Origin: Arthrobacter sp. Soil762
GTDB lineage: Bacteria; Actinomycetota; Actinomycetes; Actinomycetales; Micrococcaceae
Length of the DNA: 64,000 nt
Direction of reading: 5' to 3'
NCBI RefSeq assembly: GCF_001428335.1
Contig: NZ_LMSG01000017.1
Coordinates: 62,140-126,139 of the forward strand
Part shown: one piece after another, positions 17,096-25,374 of the stretch
Layout of the letters: every line of letters begins with the position of its first letter
How positions within the stretch are numbered: the first letter of the stretch is position 1
Notes under the pieces: generated by a model
Databases searched by the model: none
Told to the model about the DNA's origin: nothing
What the model saw: only the letters and a program-made list of their open reading frames with translations
Translations under genes and position numbers: made by a program

Positions 17096-18250
17096 TTAAA
17101 CGCTTGCCGGGTTGTCTACCACCGCGAGGACGGCTTTAGCGATCCCGGCACCGTCCAGCGCGTAGCCCGCATCATTTGGGTGCAGCGTGTCATACATCAG
17201 CCCCGCCGCTGTTGCGGCAGCGTAGGTCCCGCCGTACATGCTGGTGATGTCGATGAGGCCCAGATCGTTGGTGTCCGCCAGTTCGTAGAGCGTTTTCGTA
17301 TACATAGACATCGGCCCGCCGCCCGCGCTGAACGGGTTCGAGGTGCAGAGGATAACGTCACCTACAGCCTTCAGAGTTGTGATCACAGCCTCAATCTGCG
17401 TCCTGTATGACGACATAACCGTGGCTTGGGCGCTGTCGTTGATTTCCAGGCAAAGGATCGAGACGTGGGGGTTCCATGCTGCGATTACCGACTTCGGGGC
17501 GTAGAAAGGCCCGTCATCCCAGTCGGCTCCTTTGGAGCTGGTGATCCCGAAGTTCGCCACGACTATCCCACCATTGGCTTGCCTGACGCCTGCATATTGA
17601 AGATATACAGTCGCCGTGGTGACGGTGATCGTAATGGTATGCGTGGTGTTCGCCAGACCAGTTACCCGATATGTTGCCAGGGCACTTGCGCCAGTGCTGG
17701 TGACTTGCACTGCTGTGCCACCATCAATGGAGACAGTAAACGCTCCGAAGTTGTCGCCGTAGACGACTTCCGCAACGGTTCCGGCAACATTTGAAGTAAA
17801 CACTGCTTGCCCGCCGATAGAGCCGGAGGATCGGAGCAGGGACAGCGGGTTGAACTGCGACCATGTCCCCGAAGGATAAGTCCAGCGCGAGTCCGAGCTT
17901 TCATTGAGCGGCTGAAGCACGCCGCCCACACTGTATCCCGCCGCCACGAGCGCATTACTGAACTGCACCGGCCTGGTTTTTGCGGGGCGGGCCGTGGCAG
18001 TGTAGCCCGCCGTCGTGGAATCGCCGCACATGGCAATCCTTGTTTGATCCGTGCCGAGGATGCCAGCCGCCAGCCCGGCCCTGAGCTTCCTGGTGTTCGA
18101 CGCCTTCAGGTTGTAGGCGAACAGGGACGGGTTGTAGGACTTGGTTGCCCCGGCGATAGTTGGGGCGGCGGCGCGGGCCGGGCCTGCGAGAAACGCGTTA
18201 GTTTCCGGCGCTACATTCAGTGTGCCTGACTGCTTCAGTGACCGGCTCAT
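17096..18250 (-). CDS. SGNH/GDSL hydrolase, tail-tip associated
   Basis: The 384-residue protein has block I CGDSTTAGY with the catalytic Ser, a block III-like LCLEINDSAQ, and block V DTLHPNDAGY with the Asp/His pair. Between them is a beta-rich insertion (about residues 130-215) that may bind carbohydrate. It ends the minus-strand tail cluster and overlaps the upstream gene by 4 nt. Such esterases on tail tips can deacylate cell-wall polymers during adsorption. That is inferred from position. Confidence 0.82.
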   Translation of the reverse strand: MSRSLKQSGTLNVAPETNAFLAGPARAAAPTIAGATKSYNPSLFAYNLKASNTRKLRAGLAAGILGTDQTRIAMCGDSTTAGYTATARPAKTRPVQFSNALVAAGYSVGGVLQPLNESSDSRWTYPSGTWSQFNPLSLLRSSGSIGGQAVFTSNVAGTVAEVVYGDNFGAFTVSIDGGTAVQVTSTGASALATYRVTGLANTTHTITITVTTATVYLQYAGVRQANGGIVVANFGITSSKGADWDDGPFYAPKSVIAAWNPHVSILCLEINDSAQATVMSSYRTQIEAVITTLKAVGDVILCTSNPFSAGGGPMSMYTKTLYELADTNDLGLIDITSMYGGTYAAATAAGLMYDTLHPNDAGYALDGAGIAKAVLAVVDNPASV

Positions 18251-18939
18251 GCGTGCACCGTTCCTGTCACTACGATGTCCACGGCCGTTGCGGTGCCGGA
18301 GTATCCGGCGATCCTGTCGCCGGGTCCGAGCATCGCGCCGCCGATGAGGTCTTTCAGTGGCAGCGTGTCATTCGCGGCTAGGGTGTAGGCGTGGATGACG
18401 CGGTGGGTGCCGTCCACAGCCCCCCCTGTCTGCACGATGGACAGGTACACGGTGACGGGCGTGGCGTAGGTGCTGACCGTTGGCACGGTGAGCGCTGTTC
18501 CTGCCGCGCCAACGTCTGTGAAGCTGGTTGTCGTCACGTTGGTTACGAGCGCGTTTTGTCCACCCGCCGTAGTGCCGCGGTAGACGTTGTAGGACGCGGC
18601 GCCGGGGGTTGCCGTCCAAGATAGCGGCTGGCTGGAAGATGAGCCCGTGGTCGTGGCGGTCACTTCGTTGGAGCCGAGAGTTTCACCGCTCGCGGACTTC
18701 GCGGTTACCTTCCAGTACCACGATCCTGCCACGAGTGAGCCACCCGTCGTGGAGGTCGCCCCAAGTGTAAGGACGGGCGGCAGGATCAGACCACTGACGT
18801 TGCAGATGGAACCCTGTGCGACCTTCACGGACGTTGATGCCGGAACCGTGTAAATGGCGGCGTCGGCAGTTCCGAGCTGCTGCGAGACAAGCACCTGCGG
18901 GGAAATGGACAATGCGACGATGACGTTCTGACCAGCCAT
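18247..18939 (-). CDS. Tail-tip/minor tail protein with fibronectin III-like domain
   Basis: A 230-residue beta-rich protein. Residues about 55-145 read as a fibronectin type III-like fold (GSWYWKVTAKSASGETLGSNE, LSWTATPGAASYNVYRGT, TSFTDVG). The C-terminus (LPLKDLIGGAMLGPGDRIAGYS) is typical of small virion surface proteins. Ig-like and FN3 modules on phage particles bind surface sugars weakly. It overlaps the SGNH gene by 4 nt, so both probably occur in one structure. Confidence 0.65.
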   Translation of the reverse strand: MAGQNVIVALSISPQVLVSQQLGTADAAIYTVPASTSVKVAQGSICNVSGLILPPVLTLGATSTTGGSLVAGSWYWKVTAKSASGETLGSNEVTATTTGSSSSQPLSWTATPGAASYNVYRGTTAGGQNALVTNVTTTSFTDVGAAGTALTVPTVSTYATPVTVYLSIVQTGGAVDGTHRVIHAYTLAANDTLPLKDLIGGAMLGPGDRIAGYSGTATAVDIVVTGTVHA

Positions 18940-18942
18940 GAT

Positions 18943-19242
18943 TTAGCCTCCGAAGACGATGGAAAGAGCAGCGGAGAGCCCGGCTGCTTGGGTGGGTGTG
19001 GTGTAGGTGGTGGAGAGGTCCCAGTTGGCTGAGCTGTAGCTCGCCCCCGACGTGAAGTCCACCTTCGCGGACACGACATCCCCGGTCGGGTTGAGAACTT
19101 TGTCGCCCGCGAGGTACGCCGTGGTGGCTTTCCACTTGGGTAGGTAAGCGGCAGACTGTGCCGCTTGGGTGAGGTAGGCGGGGACGTGCTTTTCGAACAT
19201 GCGGCCGGAGCCGTCGAGCGTGGGTACATCGCGAGTTGCCAT
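18943..19242 (-). CDS. Short tail protein with carbohydrate-binding-like motif
   Basis: A 99-residue protein. WKATTAYLAGDKVLNPTGDVVSA resembles the aromatic start of small CBM5/12-type modules once gaps are allowed, and SGASYSSANWDLS supplies further aromatic residues. A Gly-rich end follows. Likely a structural part of the tail tip, cotranscribed with its neighbours. Family assignment is tentative. Confidence 0.5.
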   Translation of the reverse strand: MATRDVPTLDGSGRMFEKHVPAYLTQAAQSAAYLPKWKATTAYLAGDKVLNPTGDVVSAKVDFTSGASYSSANWDLSTTYTTPTQAAGLSAALSIVFGG

Positions 19243-19255
19243 GCTGGGCTGCTCC

Positions 19256-19846
19256 TTAGGTAGTGATGGTCAGGACGTCGGAATCCGTGGGCTTCACAGC
19301 CACGGTGCCGTCCAGCTTGGTACTGATGATGAGGATGTCCGGGTCTGTTGGATGGATGGCCATTCCGCCGCCGGCAGCAGTTGCGGCAGCTGCGGCCGCG
19401 CTGACCTGGGCGGCCGCGGCTGATGCTTGTGCTGCAGCGGCGTCGACGGCGGACTCCGCTGCATCAGCGACTGCTCCGGCGAGCGCGGCCGCGACAGCAG
19501 CCGCAGCGTCTGCCCCGGCCGCCGTGGCAGCAGCCTGGGCGATCTCCGCAGCGGCCCGGGCAGCGACAGCTTCGTTTCGTAGGCCGTCGAAGGACTCGAA
19601 GGACCCCGTCCAGGGCCCGGACTTCCACTTCACCTGGGGGATGGTCGCCACGAACGGGCTGAGGGCTCCAACGGCGTTGGACGTCAGCGGGTTCGTCATC
19701 GGCAACCCGGACAGATCCTTCAGCACGATCGGGGAAACCCCCGCCTCGTCCGAGGGATCGTAAAGGAACACGGCGCCGTTCTGGACTACGTTCATGGGGT
19801 TGTCCGGGTCCACGACGATCTCTACTTTGAATGGGTAGTCAGTCAT
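19256..19846 (-). CDS. Tail fibre-like protein with Ala-rich coiled coil
   Basis: The 196-residue protein begins with a beta-rich head (FKVEIVVDPDNPMNVVQNGA, LYDPSDEAGVSP). An Ala-rich stretch of about 75 residues (heptad-like A/E/D pattern, positions about 90-165) is expected to form a trimeric coiled coil. A short beta tail with two related repeats (DPDILIIST / DSDVLTITT) ends it. This is fibre-like architecture. It overlaps the holin gene start region by 4 nt. Confidence 0.6.
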   Translation of the reverse strand: MTDYPFKVEIVVDPDNPMNVVQNGAVFLYDPSDEAGVSPIVLKDLSGLPMTNPLTSNAVGALSPFVATIPQVKWKSGPWTGSFESFDGLRNEAVAARAAAEIAQAAATAAGADAAAAVAAALAGAVADAAESAVDAAAAQASAAAAQVSAAAAAATAAGGGMAIHPTDPDILIISTKLDGTVAVKPTDSDVLTITT

Positions 19847-20136
19847 GCGGGCTGCCCCTCTTTCTGAATGTTCTTCGGTGTGACTTTGAGCCGCAGCAGG
19901 TAGGAGCCGAGTGCGGTCAGGAACGACTTAGTGACCAGGATCAGCAGTGCGATCCAAAACGCCTCGGTGGTTACCTCGTGAGCGCTCAGCAGGTTGGAGA
20001 TCCCGCCGCCGATCAGTACAAGGGCGTCGAGGATGAATCCGGTGTACAGGGTGCGCCATGCGCGGGTGAGCGCGTCGACGTGCAGCGCCCACCACGGATT
20101 CCTGGCGGTTTCGGGCTGGGCTTCATGGTCCCCCAC
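19843..20136 (-). CDS. Holin (two membrane segments)
   Basis: A 97-residue protein with two hydrophobic helices (GFILDALVLIGGGISNLL and FWIALLILVTKSFLTALGSYLL) and a basic C-terminus LRLKVTPKNIQK, as in class II holins. The GTG at 20136 follows AGAGGGG at normal spacing; the open frame upstream overlaps the endolysin and is not used. It lies directly after the endolysin, forming the lysis cassette. Holins time lysis by opening the inner membrane. Confidence 0.75.
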   Translation of the reverse strand: MGDHEAQPETARNPWWALHVDALTRAWRTLYTGFILDALVLIGGGISNLLSAHEVTTEAFWIALLILVTKSFLTALGSYLLRLKVTPKNIQKEGQPA

Positions 20137-20150
20137 GGTGATGGTCCCCT

Positions 20151-22004
20151 CTAGTTGTTTTCGCGGTTGAGGAACTCGGCGATCCACTTCTTGCCGAGGA
20201 ACTCTGTGAAGCGGCCCAGGAGGTCCGCCTCGTCGTCCGTGGCCGGCGGCGGCGGAGTGACTACTGGCGGGTTCGGGGCCGGCTCGTGCAGCGGGGCTTT
20301 CGCGCCGCCGTCGAGCCAGTCCTGGGCGGTGCCGTACCAGACGTTCAGATCAAGATCGCCGTCGTAGCCGTTCAGGCGGCCCTTGGCCGTGTACTGCCAC
20401 ATGATGACGCCGGCAGCCCATCCAACCTGGGTGAGTTCGACGGCGAGCGGAGTGAATCCTGTCTGCTCGTCGTAGTGCTTGCCGCCGGCGTACCAGAGCG
20501 GGTACTTGGCTTCCACGCTTGACCAGTCGTGCGGGTTATCCCTGGGGCCGTTGATGGCAGCGGCGTTGAGGTAGATGGCCGGCGTGGACTTCGTCGCTTC
20601 CGCCACGATGTCCAGCCATTCCAGCGCCCAGTCCGTGCGGTGCTGGTTCTCGGCCTCCCAGTCCAGGAACACCCGGTCTCCGGCCACCAGGTGCGGCTTG
20701 ACCGCAGCGAGAAAGGACTCAGCCTCAGCCCGCGCCGTGTTGCCGGTGTCGGCCAGCGGCCGAGCGTAGTGGTAGAAGCCCACAGGCCGGCCCGTCAGTC
20801 GCGCCTCGGCCAGGTTGGACGCGAGGGCCTTGTCTGCCCAGCCGCCACCGCCCTCGGTGGCCTTGATGATGTAGAAATCAACGGCCAGCGTGTTGAGGGC
20901 CGCGGCTTCCTGGTAGGAGGCGACGTCGATGCCGTTCAGGAACGCGAACGCTGGAACCACGGGGGACTCCACCGGTGGGGCGGGCATTGGCGGCACGATG
21001 GTCAGATCCGCGAGACCGACGACGCTTTGGGACTCGAATCCGCCAGACCAGGCGAAACCCTTATCCAGGACGAACCACACATCGTTGGCCACGCCGTCGG
21101 TGCCGGTGACAGGCTCGCCATGGACGTATGCCAGGACAACCTGCGCCAGGCCACCTCCCACGGCATCCACAATGTCCGCGGCGGCGGCTGCTTCCCGGCG
21201 GATGTTGGCGCCGAGTGGGCCAGCAAGCCGGGCGTTCGTAGGCAGCTCCACGCGTGGGGTCAGATCCGTCAGCCCATCAGTGGACCGGACCAGGAAGTTA
21301 CCGAACCAGGAGTAGCCGATGTCATCGACGTACCAGCGGTTGTCGGTGATCCCGGCTTGGGTGATCTCCTGGCCTTCGGTCCAGCCGGTGAACACCTCAA
21401 GGTTGTTCGGCGGGATCTCCCGCACGATCGTCTCAGGGCCGCCGAGCTCAGGCCGCGAGCGCTGGAAGCTGACCTGCGGGCCGTTCTTGCGGTGATTGGG
21501 CTTGGTGGGTTCGAGCTGGGTGGCGTCGGGGGTGGCGCTGAAGTGGCCCTTGACGTAGCGGTAGGGGTCGACACGGCCGTAGGTGCCGTTGTTGATGTTC
21601 CAGCGCGGGGGCATGCATTCCCAGTGGAGGTGCGGGGCGAACTTGGCCCCGGACTGGGACCGCGTGTCACCGGAGTAGGCGATGATCTCGCCGCGCTTGA
21701 CCCACTGCCCCTGGTTCACCACGGTGCGGACGAGATGCCCCTTGATGAACGTTGGCTCTTCCTCGCCGCAGTTCACGACGCAGACGACGCCCGCCATGTC
21801 CGGGACCAGCAGCCATGGGTTGCCGGGCTTAGCCCAGCCCTCAAACTCGATCCACCCGTCACCAGGTGCGCGGACGGGAGTGCCCACCCCAACGCCGTCG
21901 TCCTCTCCTGTGTGGCCGCCGGCCGGGTTGAAGCCTCCCGGGAACGTCGCAAAGAACTGGGTGATGGTGAAGCCGGGGTCAAGCGGATGGGTGTAGGTGG
22001 CCAT
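20151..22004 (-). CDS. Endolysin with M23 endopeptidase and GH25 muramidase domains
   Basis: The ATG at 22004 (AGGAG six bases upstream) gives 617 residues. Residues about 20-160 are an M23/LytM zinc peptidase: HTGED (His31, Asp35) and HLHWE (His125, His127). The middle (about 180-380) contains repeated beta units ending in DGLTDLTP/VGLADLTI, likely wall-binding linkers. Residues about 395-590 form a GH25 lysozyme: GIDVASYQ and FLDWEAE carry catalytic acids. Two different peptidoglycan bonds would be cut. A helical tail (LLGRFTEFLGKKWIAEFL) ends the protein. Confidence 0.92.
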   Translation of the reverse strand: MATYTHPLDPGFTITQFFATFPGGFNPAGGHTGEDDGVGVGTPVRAPGDGWIEFEGWAKPGNPWLLVPDMAGVVCVVNCGEEEPTFIKGHLVRTVVNQGQWVKRGEIIAYSGDTRSQSGAKFAPHLHWECMPPRWNINNGTYGRVDPYRYVKGHFSATPDATQLEPTKPNHRKNGPQVSFQRSRPELGGPETIVREIPPNNLEVFTGWTEGQEITQAGITDNRWYVDDIGYSWFGNFLVRSTDGLTDLTPRVELPTNARLAGPLGANIRREAAAAADIVDAVGGGLAQVVLAYVHGEPVTGTDGVANDVWFVLDKGFAWSGGFESQSVVGLADLTIVPPMPAPPVESPVVPAFAFLNGIDVASYQEAAALNTLAVDFYIIKATEGGGGWADKALASNLAEARLTGRPVGFYHYARPLADTGNTARAEAESFLAAVKPHLVAGDRVFLDWEAENQHRTDWALEWLDIVAEATKSTPAIYLNAAAINGPRDNPHDWSSVEAKYPLWYAGGKHYDEQTGFTPLAVELTQVGWAAGVIMWQYTAKGRLNGYDGDLDLNVWYGTAQDWLDGGAKAPLHEPAPNPPVVTPPPPATDDEADLLGRFTEFLGKKWIAEFLNRENN

Positions 22005-22069
22005 GCTGCGCTCCTGTTTCTGGGCATAAAAATGGCCCCGGGGTGCGGGGCCTTGATGGGTTGGGCTCG

Positions 22070-22921
22070 CTAGAGGTTCAGGCTTGGAATGGGCGACGGC
22101 GTGACGAGGCCCGCGTCGGATCGGCAGCGGCCGCCGTCGTCGTCTACCTGACCGTCGGTGTACGTGATCCGCCAGAGGCCGTTGTCCTGGCAGAACGTAT
22201 CGGCAATGCCGCGCCCCGGTTCGCCCTTGGGCCCGCCGGGACCTTCCGGCCCTGCAGGACCACGGCACGCATCGTTGGCACAGGCGGTCTGGACTGCGGC
22301 GAGGACCATCTCAGAGCTGGGCCCGGGACCGGTGGCGCCTATGCAGGCGCCCGCGGAGCAGTAGTCCGTGACAGCGGCCAGTACCATCTCGTACTGGGGT
22401 GCGAGAGGTTTGCCGTCCTCCCCGGCCGGCCCGGTGCATCGGCCATCCGAGCAGAACCGGACGAATGCCGCGGCAATGTCATCGGCGGTGGGGTCCGCGC
22501 CGTCGGCGCCCCGGCAGTTGTCGCCTTCTGCGCAGTAGACCCGGAAGGCCTGCACGAGATCGGCGCGCGACGGGCCGAGCACGACCGGTGGTTCTGCCGG
22601 CTGCTGTACTGGCTCCTGGGCTGCGGTGGCCAGTTTCTCGCAGAGATCCTTGTCGAATATCTCAGTGTCCTTGGTCCCGCACAACGCCTGCTGCGCTTCT
22701 TTCGCCAGGTCCTTCTTTTCGGCCTGCTCGGTGACCACCTGGGCGCCGGACACATCCACTTGATGCAGTGCGATGTTCAGCAGCGGCACAATGATGGCCA
22801 CCGAGATAGCCAACAGCATGGCCAGCCCGAATAACCACCACTTCTGCCGCTGGTCCCGGATCCTGGCCTCATTCACCTTTTGCTCAAGGTCTGCTGTTTC
22901 TTTCTCCAGCTCCTCGCTCAT
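22070..22921 (-). CDS. Membrane-anchored Cys-rich protein with collagen-like triplets
   Basis: A 283-residue protein. The N-terminus is a short coiled coil, then one membrane helix (residues about 29-51). Outside lie five modules, each with a pair of cysteines: C..DLC, YCAEGDNCRGADG, FCSDGRCTGPAG, YCSAGACIGATG, ACANDACRGPAG. Then come Gly-X-Y triplets (GPEGPGGPKGEPGRG) and a last Cys pair. It lies between the tail and lysis genes. It could act as a spanin-like or envelope-crosslinking lysis factor, but no family is recognised. Confidence 0.6.
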   Translation of the reverse strand: MSEELEKETADLEQKVNEARIRDQRQKWWLFGLAMLLAISVAIIVPLLNIALHQVDVSGAQVVTEQAEKKDLAKEAQQALCGTKDTEIFDKDLCEKLATAAQEPVQQPAEPPVVLGPSRADLVQAFRVYCAEGDNCRGADGADPTADDIAAAFVRFCSDGRCTGPAGEDGKPLAPQYEMVLAAVTDYCSAGACIGATGPGPSSEMVLAAVQTACANDACRGPAGPEGPGGPKGEPGRGIADTFCQDNGLWRITYTDGQVDDDGGRCRSDAGLVTPSPIPSLNL

Positions 22922-23226
22922 GCGTCCTCCAACTTAGGGATGGCCGTCCACTTATCCGGCTCCGGTTCGATGTCATGGCGGAGCAGCTGCTCCCGCCACG
23001 CGTTGCCGTCAGCCGTCTTGATCTCCAGCGCCAGATTCAGCCACCGGTTCTTCTGCTCGGCCTTACGCAGCTGCTCCTTGAAGTGCTCCGCCATCATGGC
23101 TTCACCCGTCTCGCGCTTCTTGTCTGCCCTCCGAATGAGGAACGCCATGCCCCCACCGAGTGCACCCAGAAGCGCCACGACCGCCCCAACAAATCCTGTT
23201 GAGGCGGTGATAACTCCAGCATCCAC
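22918..23226 (-). CDS. Small holin-like membrane protein with coiled-coil tail
   Basis: A 102-residue protein with one N-terminal hydrophobic helix (FVGAVVALLGALGGGMAFLI). A highly charged helical tail follows (RRADKKRETGEAMMAEHFKEQLRKAEQ). It overlaps the next gene by 4 nt (ATGA). Single-helix proteins with charged tails beside lysis genes may be alternative holins or antiholins. The role is not shown by sequence. Confidence 0.55.
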   Translation of the reverse strand: MDAGVITASTGFVGAVVALLGALGGGMAFLIRRADKKRETGEAMMAEHFKEQLRKAEQKNRWLNLALEIKTADGNAWREQLLRHDIEPEPDKWTAIPKLEDA

Positions 23227-23259
23227 ACGTCTAGTCCTCCCTCATGGCGTCACTGGTGG

Positions 23260-24243
23260 TCACCACCCGATAGCGACGAAGTTGACCCTGTGCAAGGTGT
23301 TGCCGATCTTGCCCCAAACGTTCTGACTGTTGATGCCCTCCAGGACGTAGACGACTTCCGTCTTGTCACCGATACCAGCGGGCCCCCAGAAGTTCTCGCG
23401 GCCGGCGACGCTCATGAACACGATGCGACCGGGAGCCCAATCGTCACCGTTTGTGAGGGTTACGGAAAGCAGCCCATTCGGGAACGGCTTAGGCCAGGAG
23501 AATCTGGCATAACCGGAGTTGTCCGTCACGGAGACAACCGAGCCTGCCTGTATGAGGAAGTCGCCACCGTTGGGCGGCACCCCACCGTTCAGTTTGCCCC
23601 CGGCGCCGAAGAGCGGGATCTTGCCAAGCTCACCTGTCTTGATCCAACTCAAGGTGTCGAGCGGCCCGATCACCAGCCGCCACAACACAGCGTTGATATT
23701 GATCTCGGAACCGATCCGCGTCAGGTAGGTGAGGACCAGCTCATCTTTTGCGTACATGCCACCGTTACCAGCCCAGCAGCGCAGGTCCACGAGCTCCTGC
23801 GGCTGGGTCTGCCCGCCCACCCACTTGGCCAGGTAGAGCGGCTGGTCATCCAACGTTCCGGGAGTGTTCTCGCGCGCCGCCGGGAGCGCCTTCTCCACGC
23901 CGCCGGCAACCTTCGTGACCGACGTCGGGCCGCCCGCCAGGGGAGTCCAGTCGCGGCGGACGGTGATCAGGTCCCACCTGGTCACCCCGGCAGCGGGAGC
24001 GTCGCACACGACCGTTACAACGTCGTCGGACTCGTCCAACACGCCGTGCCCCCACGCCTTGCCGGCGGCGACGTTCACCGCGTAAGGCGTGGACGGGTGC
24101 GCGGTGACCTTGAAATCGCCCGGGCCGTCGACGCCGTACTCGGATGAACCAATATGCGGGTGGGCCTTCGCCCACTTGACCTCCGTGACCAGGGACGCAG
24201 GCGTGCCCGCACTGGAGTCGTAGAACGTGCTGAGAATAGCCAC
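23260..24243 (-). CDS. Minor tail protein (tail tip/baseplate)
   Basis: A 327-residue beta-rich protein starting MAILSTFYDSSAGTPASLV. VKWAKAHPHIGSSEYGVDGP and DLITVRRDWTPLAGG resemble N-terminal parts of actinophage minor tail proteins that attach to the tail tip. The C-terminal half (IPLFGAGGKLNGGVPP, YARFSWPKPFPNGLLSVTLTN) looks like a receptor-facing domain. Its place after Dit and Gp37-like genes supports this. Confidence 0.65.
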   Translation of the reverse strand: MAILSTFYDSSAGTPASLVTEVKWAKAHPHIGSSEYGVDGPGDFKVTAHPSTPYAVNVAAGKAWGHGVLDESDDVVTVVCDAPAAGVTRWDLITVRRDWTPLAGGPTSVTKVAGGVEKALPAARENTPGTLDDQPLYLAKWVGGQTQPQELVDLRCWAGNGGMYAKDELVLTYLTRIGSEININAVLWRLVIGPLDTLSWIKTGELGKIPLFGAGGKLNGGVPPNGGDFLIQAGSVVSVTDNSGYARFSWPKPFPNGLLSVTLTNGDDWAPGRIVFMSVAGRENFWGPAGIGDKTEVVYVLEGINSQNVWGKIGNTLHRVNFVAIGW

Positions 24244-24246
24244 TGG

Positions 24247-25374
24247 TTACTTCCTTCTGAGATCTCGGACGGCCGACCCGAGGGTGGCAATCGCGTTGGC
24301 TAGTTCATGGTCTGTGTTGTCGCTGATCTGGCCGATAGCAGGGTCCACCTTGAGGCCGTTAGCCCGAGTCCACGAGATCGCCACCGAACGCAGCGTGTCC
24401 GTGATGGTGATGCCTGCCCCAACTTCAAAGGTGACCAGATCACCCACCCGCACACCGCCCGTGCCGCCATACCGGAACACGGACGTCTCGGCGAGCTTCA
24501 CCGACAGGCCCGACTTCTGAGCCGTCTCCGCGAACGTCTCGGCCGCGCGCTCTCCGTAGACGTCGCCGACGCCGGAATCCCTAGCGTCGCGGAACACCTC
24601 GATCCGCTCACCCAAGGCCGCGGCGAGCGCCGGGTCTGTGTAGCCGACGAAGGTTCGGAGAGTGCCTTCGCCATGGCCGCCGATTATGACGTCGGTAGCT
24701 TCTGCTTCGGCCTGGTCCCATTCCCATTCGGTGACGACGCCGCCTGCTTCTGTGAGGGTGCGTGGGTGCGGTTGAGGTTCGTAGCAGTCCACGACGAGGC
24801 CGGCGCCGACTTGGCGGACGGTGACTCCGATGCCAGCGGCATCGACGGCGGGGAAGAGCCTGTCGGCGAGGGGGTGGAAGCGGAAGGCTGCGGTGATGTT
24901 GGCGCCTCGGCCGAGGTCCGGGCCGACGGTGACGGGTTCGCCCAGGCGGTTGATGGCGTTGGCGGTGACGGCTGCCTTGACTACTGTCTCGGCCGGGCCG
25001 CTGATGGTGTGATATTCGCTGGTCTGGGCGGTGAGCGCAGCTGTTGGAACTGGCCAGCCGCTGATGCGGTGGAACAGACGCCAATCGTCCACCACCGTGA
25101 ATGTCATGGACCCGTTCAGCGAAGGACCTGATCCCTTCTTCATCCGGACCTTGCCGCCGATCAGGTACTCGCCCTGGTACTCGACGGTGACGCGGGCGCC
25201 GCGCTCCATGAGCAGCGGCAGCTTCGCGTTGCCTGACCCCACTGTGATGGTGACGTCGCCGATGCCGTTATGCACCGGGACGGCCACCACCTCTTCGGGG
25301 TCCCCGAGCCAGCCCTGCCGGACAAAACCCTTGTTGTAGAGGGTGATGACGAACGGTGATTCTTCGTCAGTCAC
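24247..25374 (-). CDS. Siphovirus ReqiPepy6 Gp37-like tail protein
   Basis: A 375-residue protein of the Gp37-like group (baseplate hub-like). The N-terminus VTDEESPFVITLYNKGFVRQGWLGD and the later TDVIIGGHGEGTLRTFVGY are characteristic. The GTG at 25374 overlaps the upstream stop as GTGA with GGAGG five bases ahead. ATG at 25377 and TTG at 25386 also exist but crowd the SD. Such proteins form the tail hub below the distal tail ring. Confidence 0.75.
   Translation of the reverse strand: MTDEESPFVITLYNKGFVRQGWLGDPEEVVAVPVHNGIGDVTITVGSGNAKLPLLMERGARVTVEYQGEYLIGGKVRMKKGSGPSLNGSMTFTVVDDWRLFHRISGWPVPTAALTAQTSEYHTISGPAETVVKAAVTANAINRLGEPVTVGPDLGRGANITAAFRFHPLADRLFPAVDAAGIGVTVRQVGAGLVVDCYEPQPHPRTLTEAGGVVTEWEWDQAEAEATDVIIGGHGEGTLRTFVGYTDPALAAALGERIEVFRDARDSGVGDVYGERAAETFAETAQKSGLSVKLAETSVFRYGGTGGVRVGDLVTFEVGAGITITDTLRSVAISWTRANGLKVDPAIGQISDNTDHELANAIATLGSAVRDLRRK

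Noticed and set aside
20137-22268. Extended frames for holin (to 20187) and endolysin (to 22268)
   Set aside because: The holin extension overlaps the endolysin; the endolysin extension overlaps the Cys-rich gene. Both chosen starts have proper SDs.
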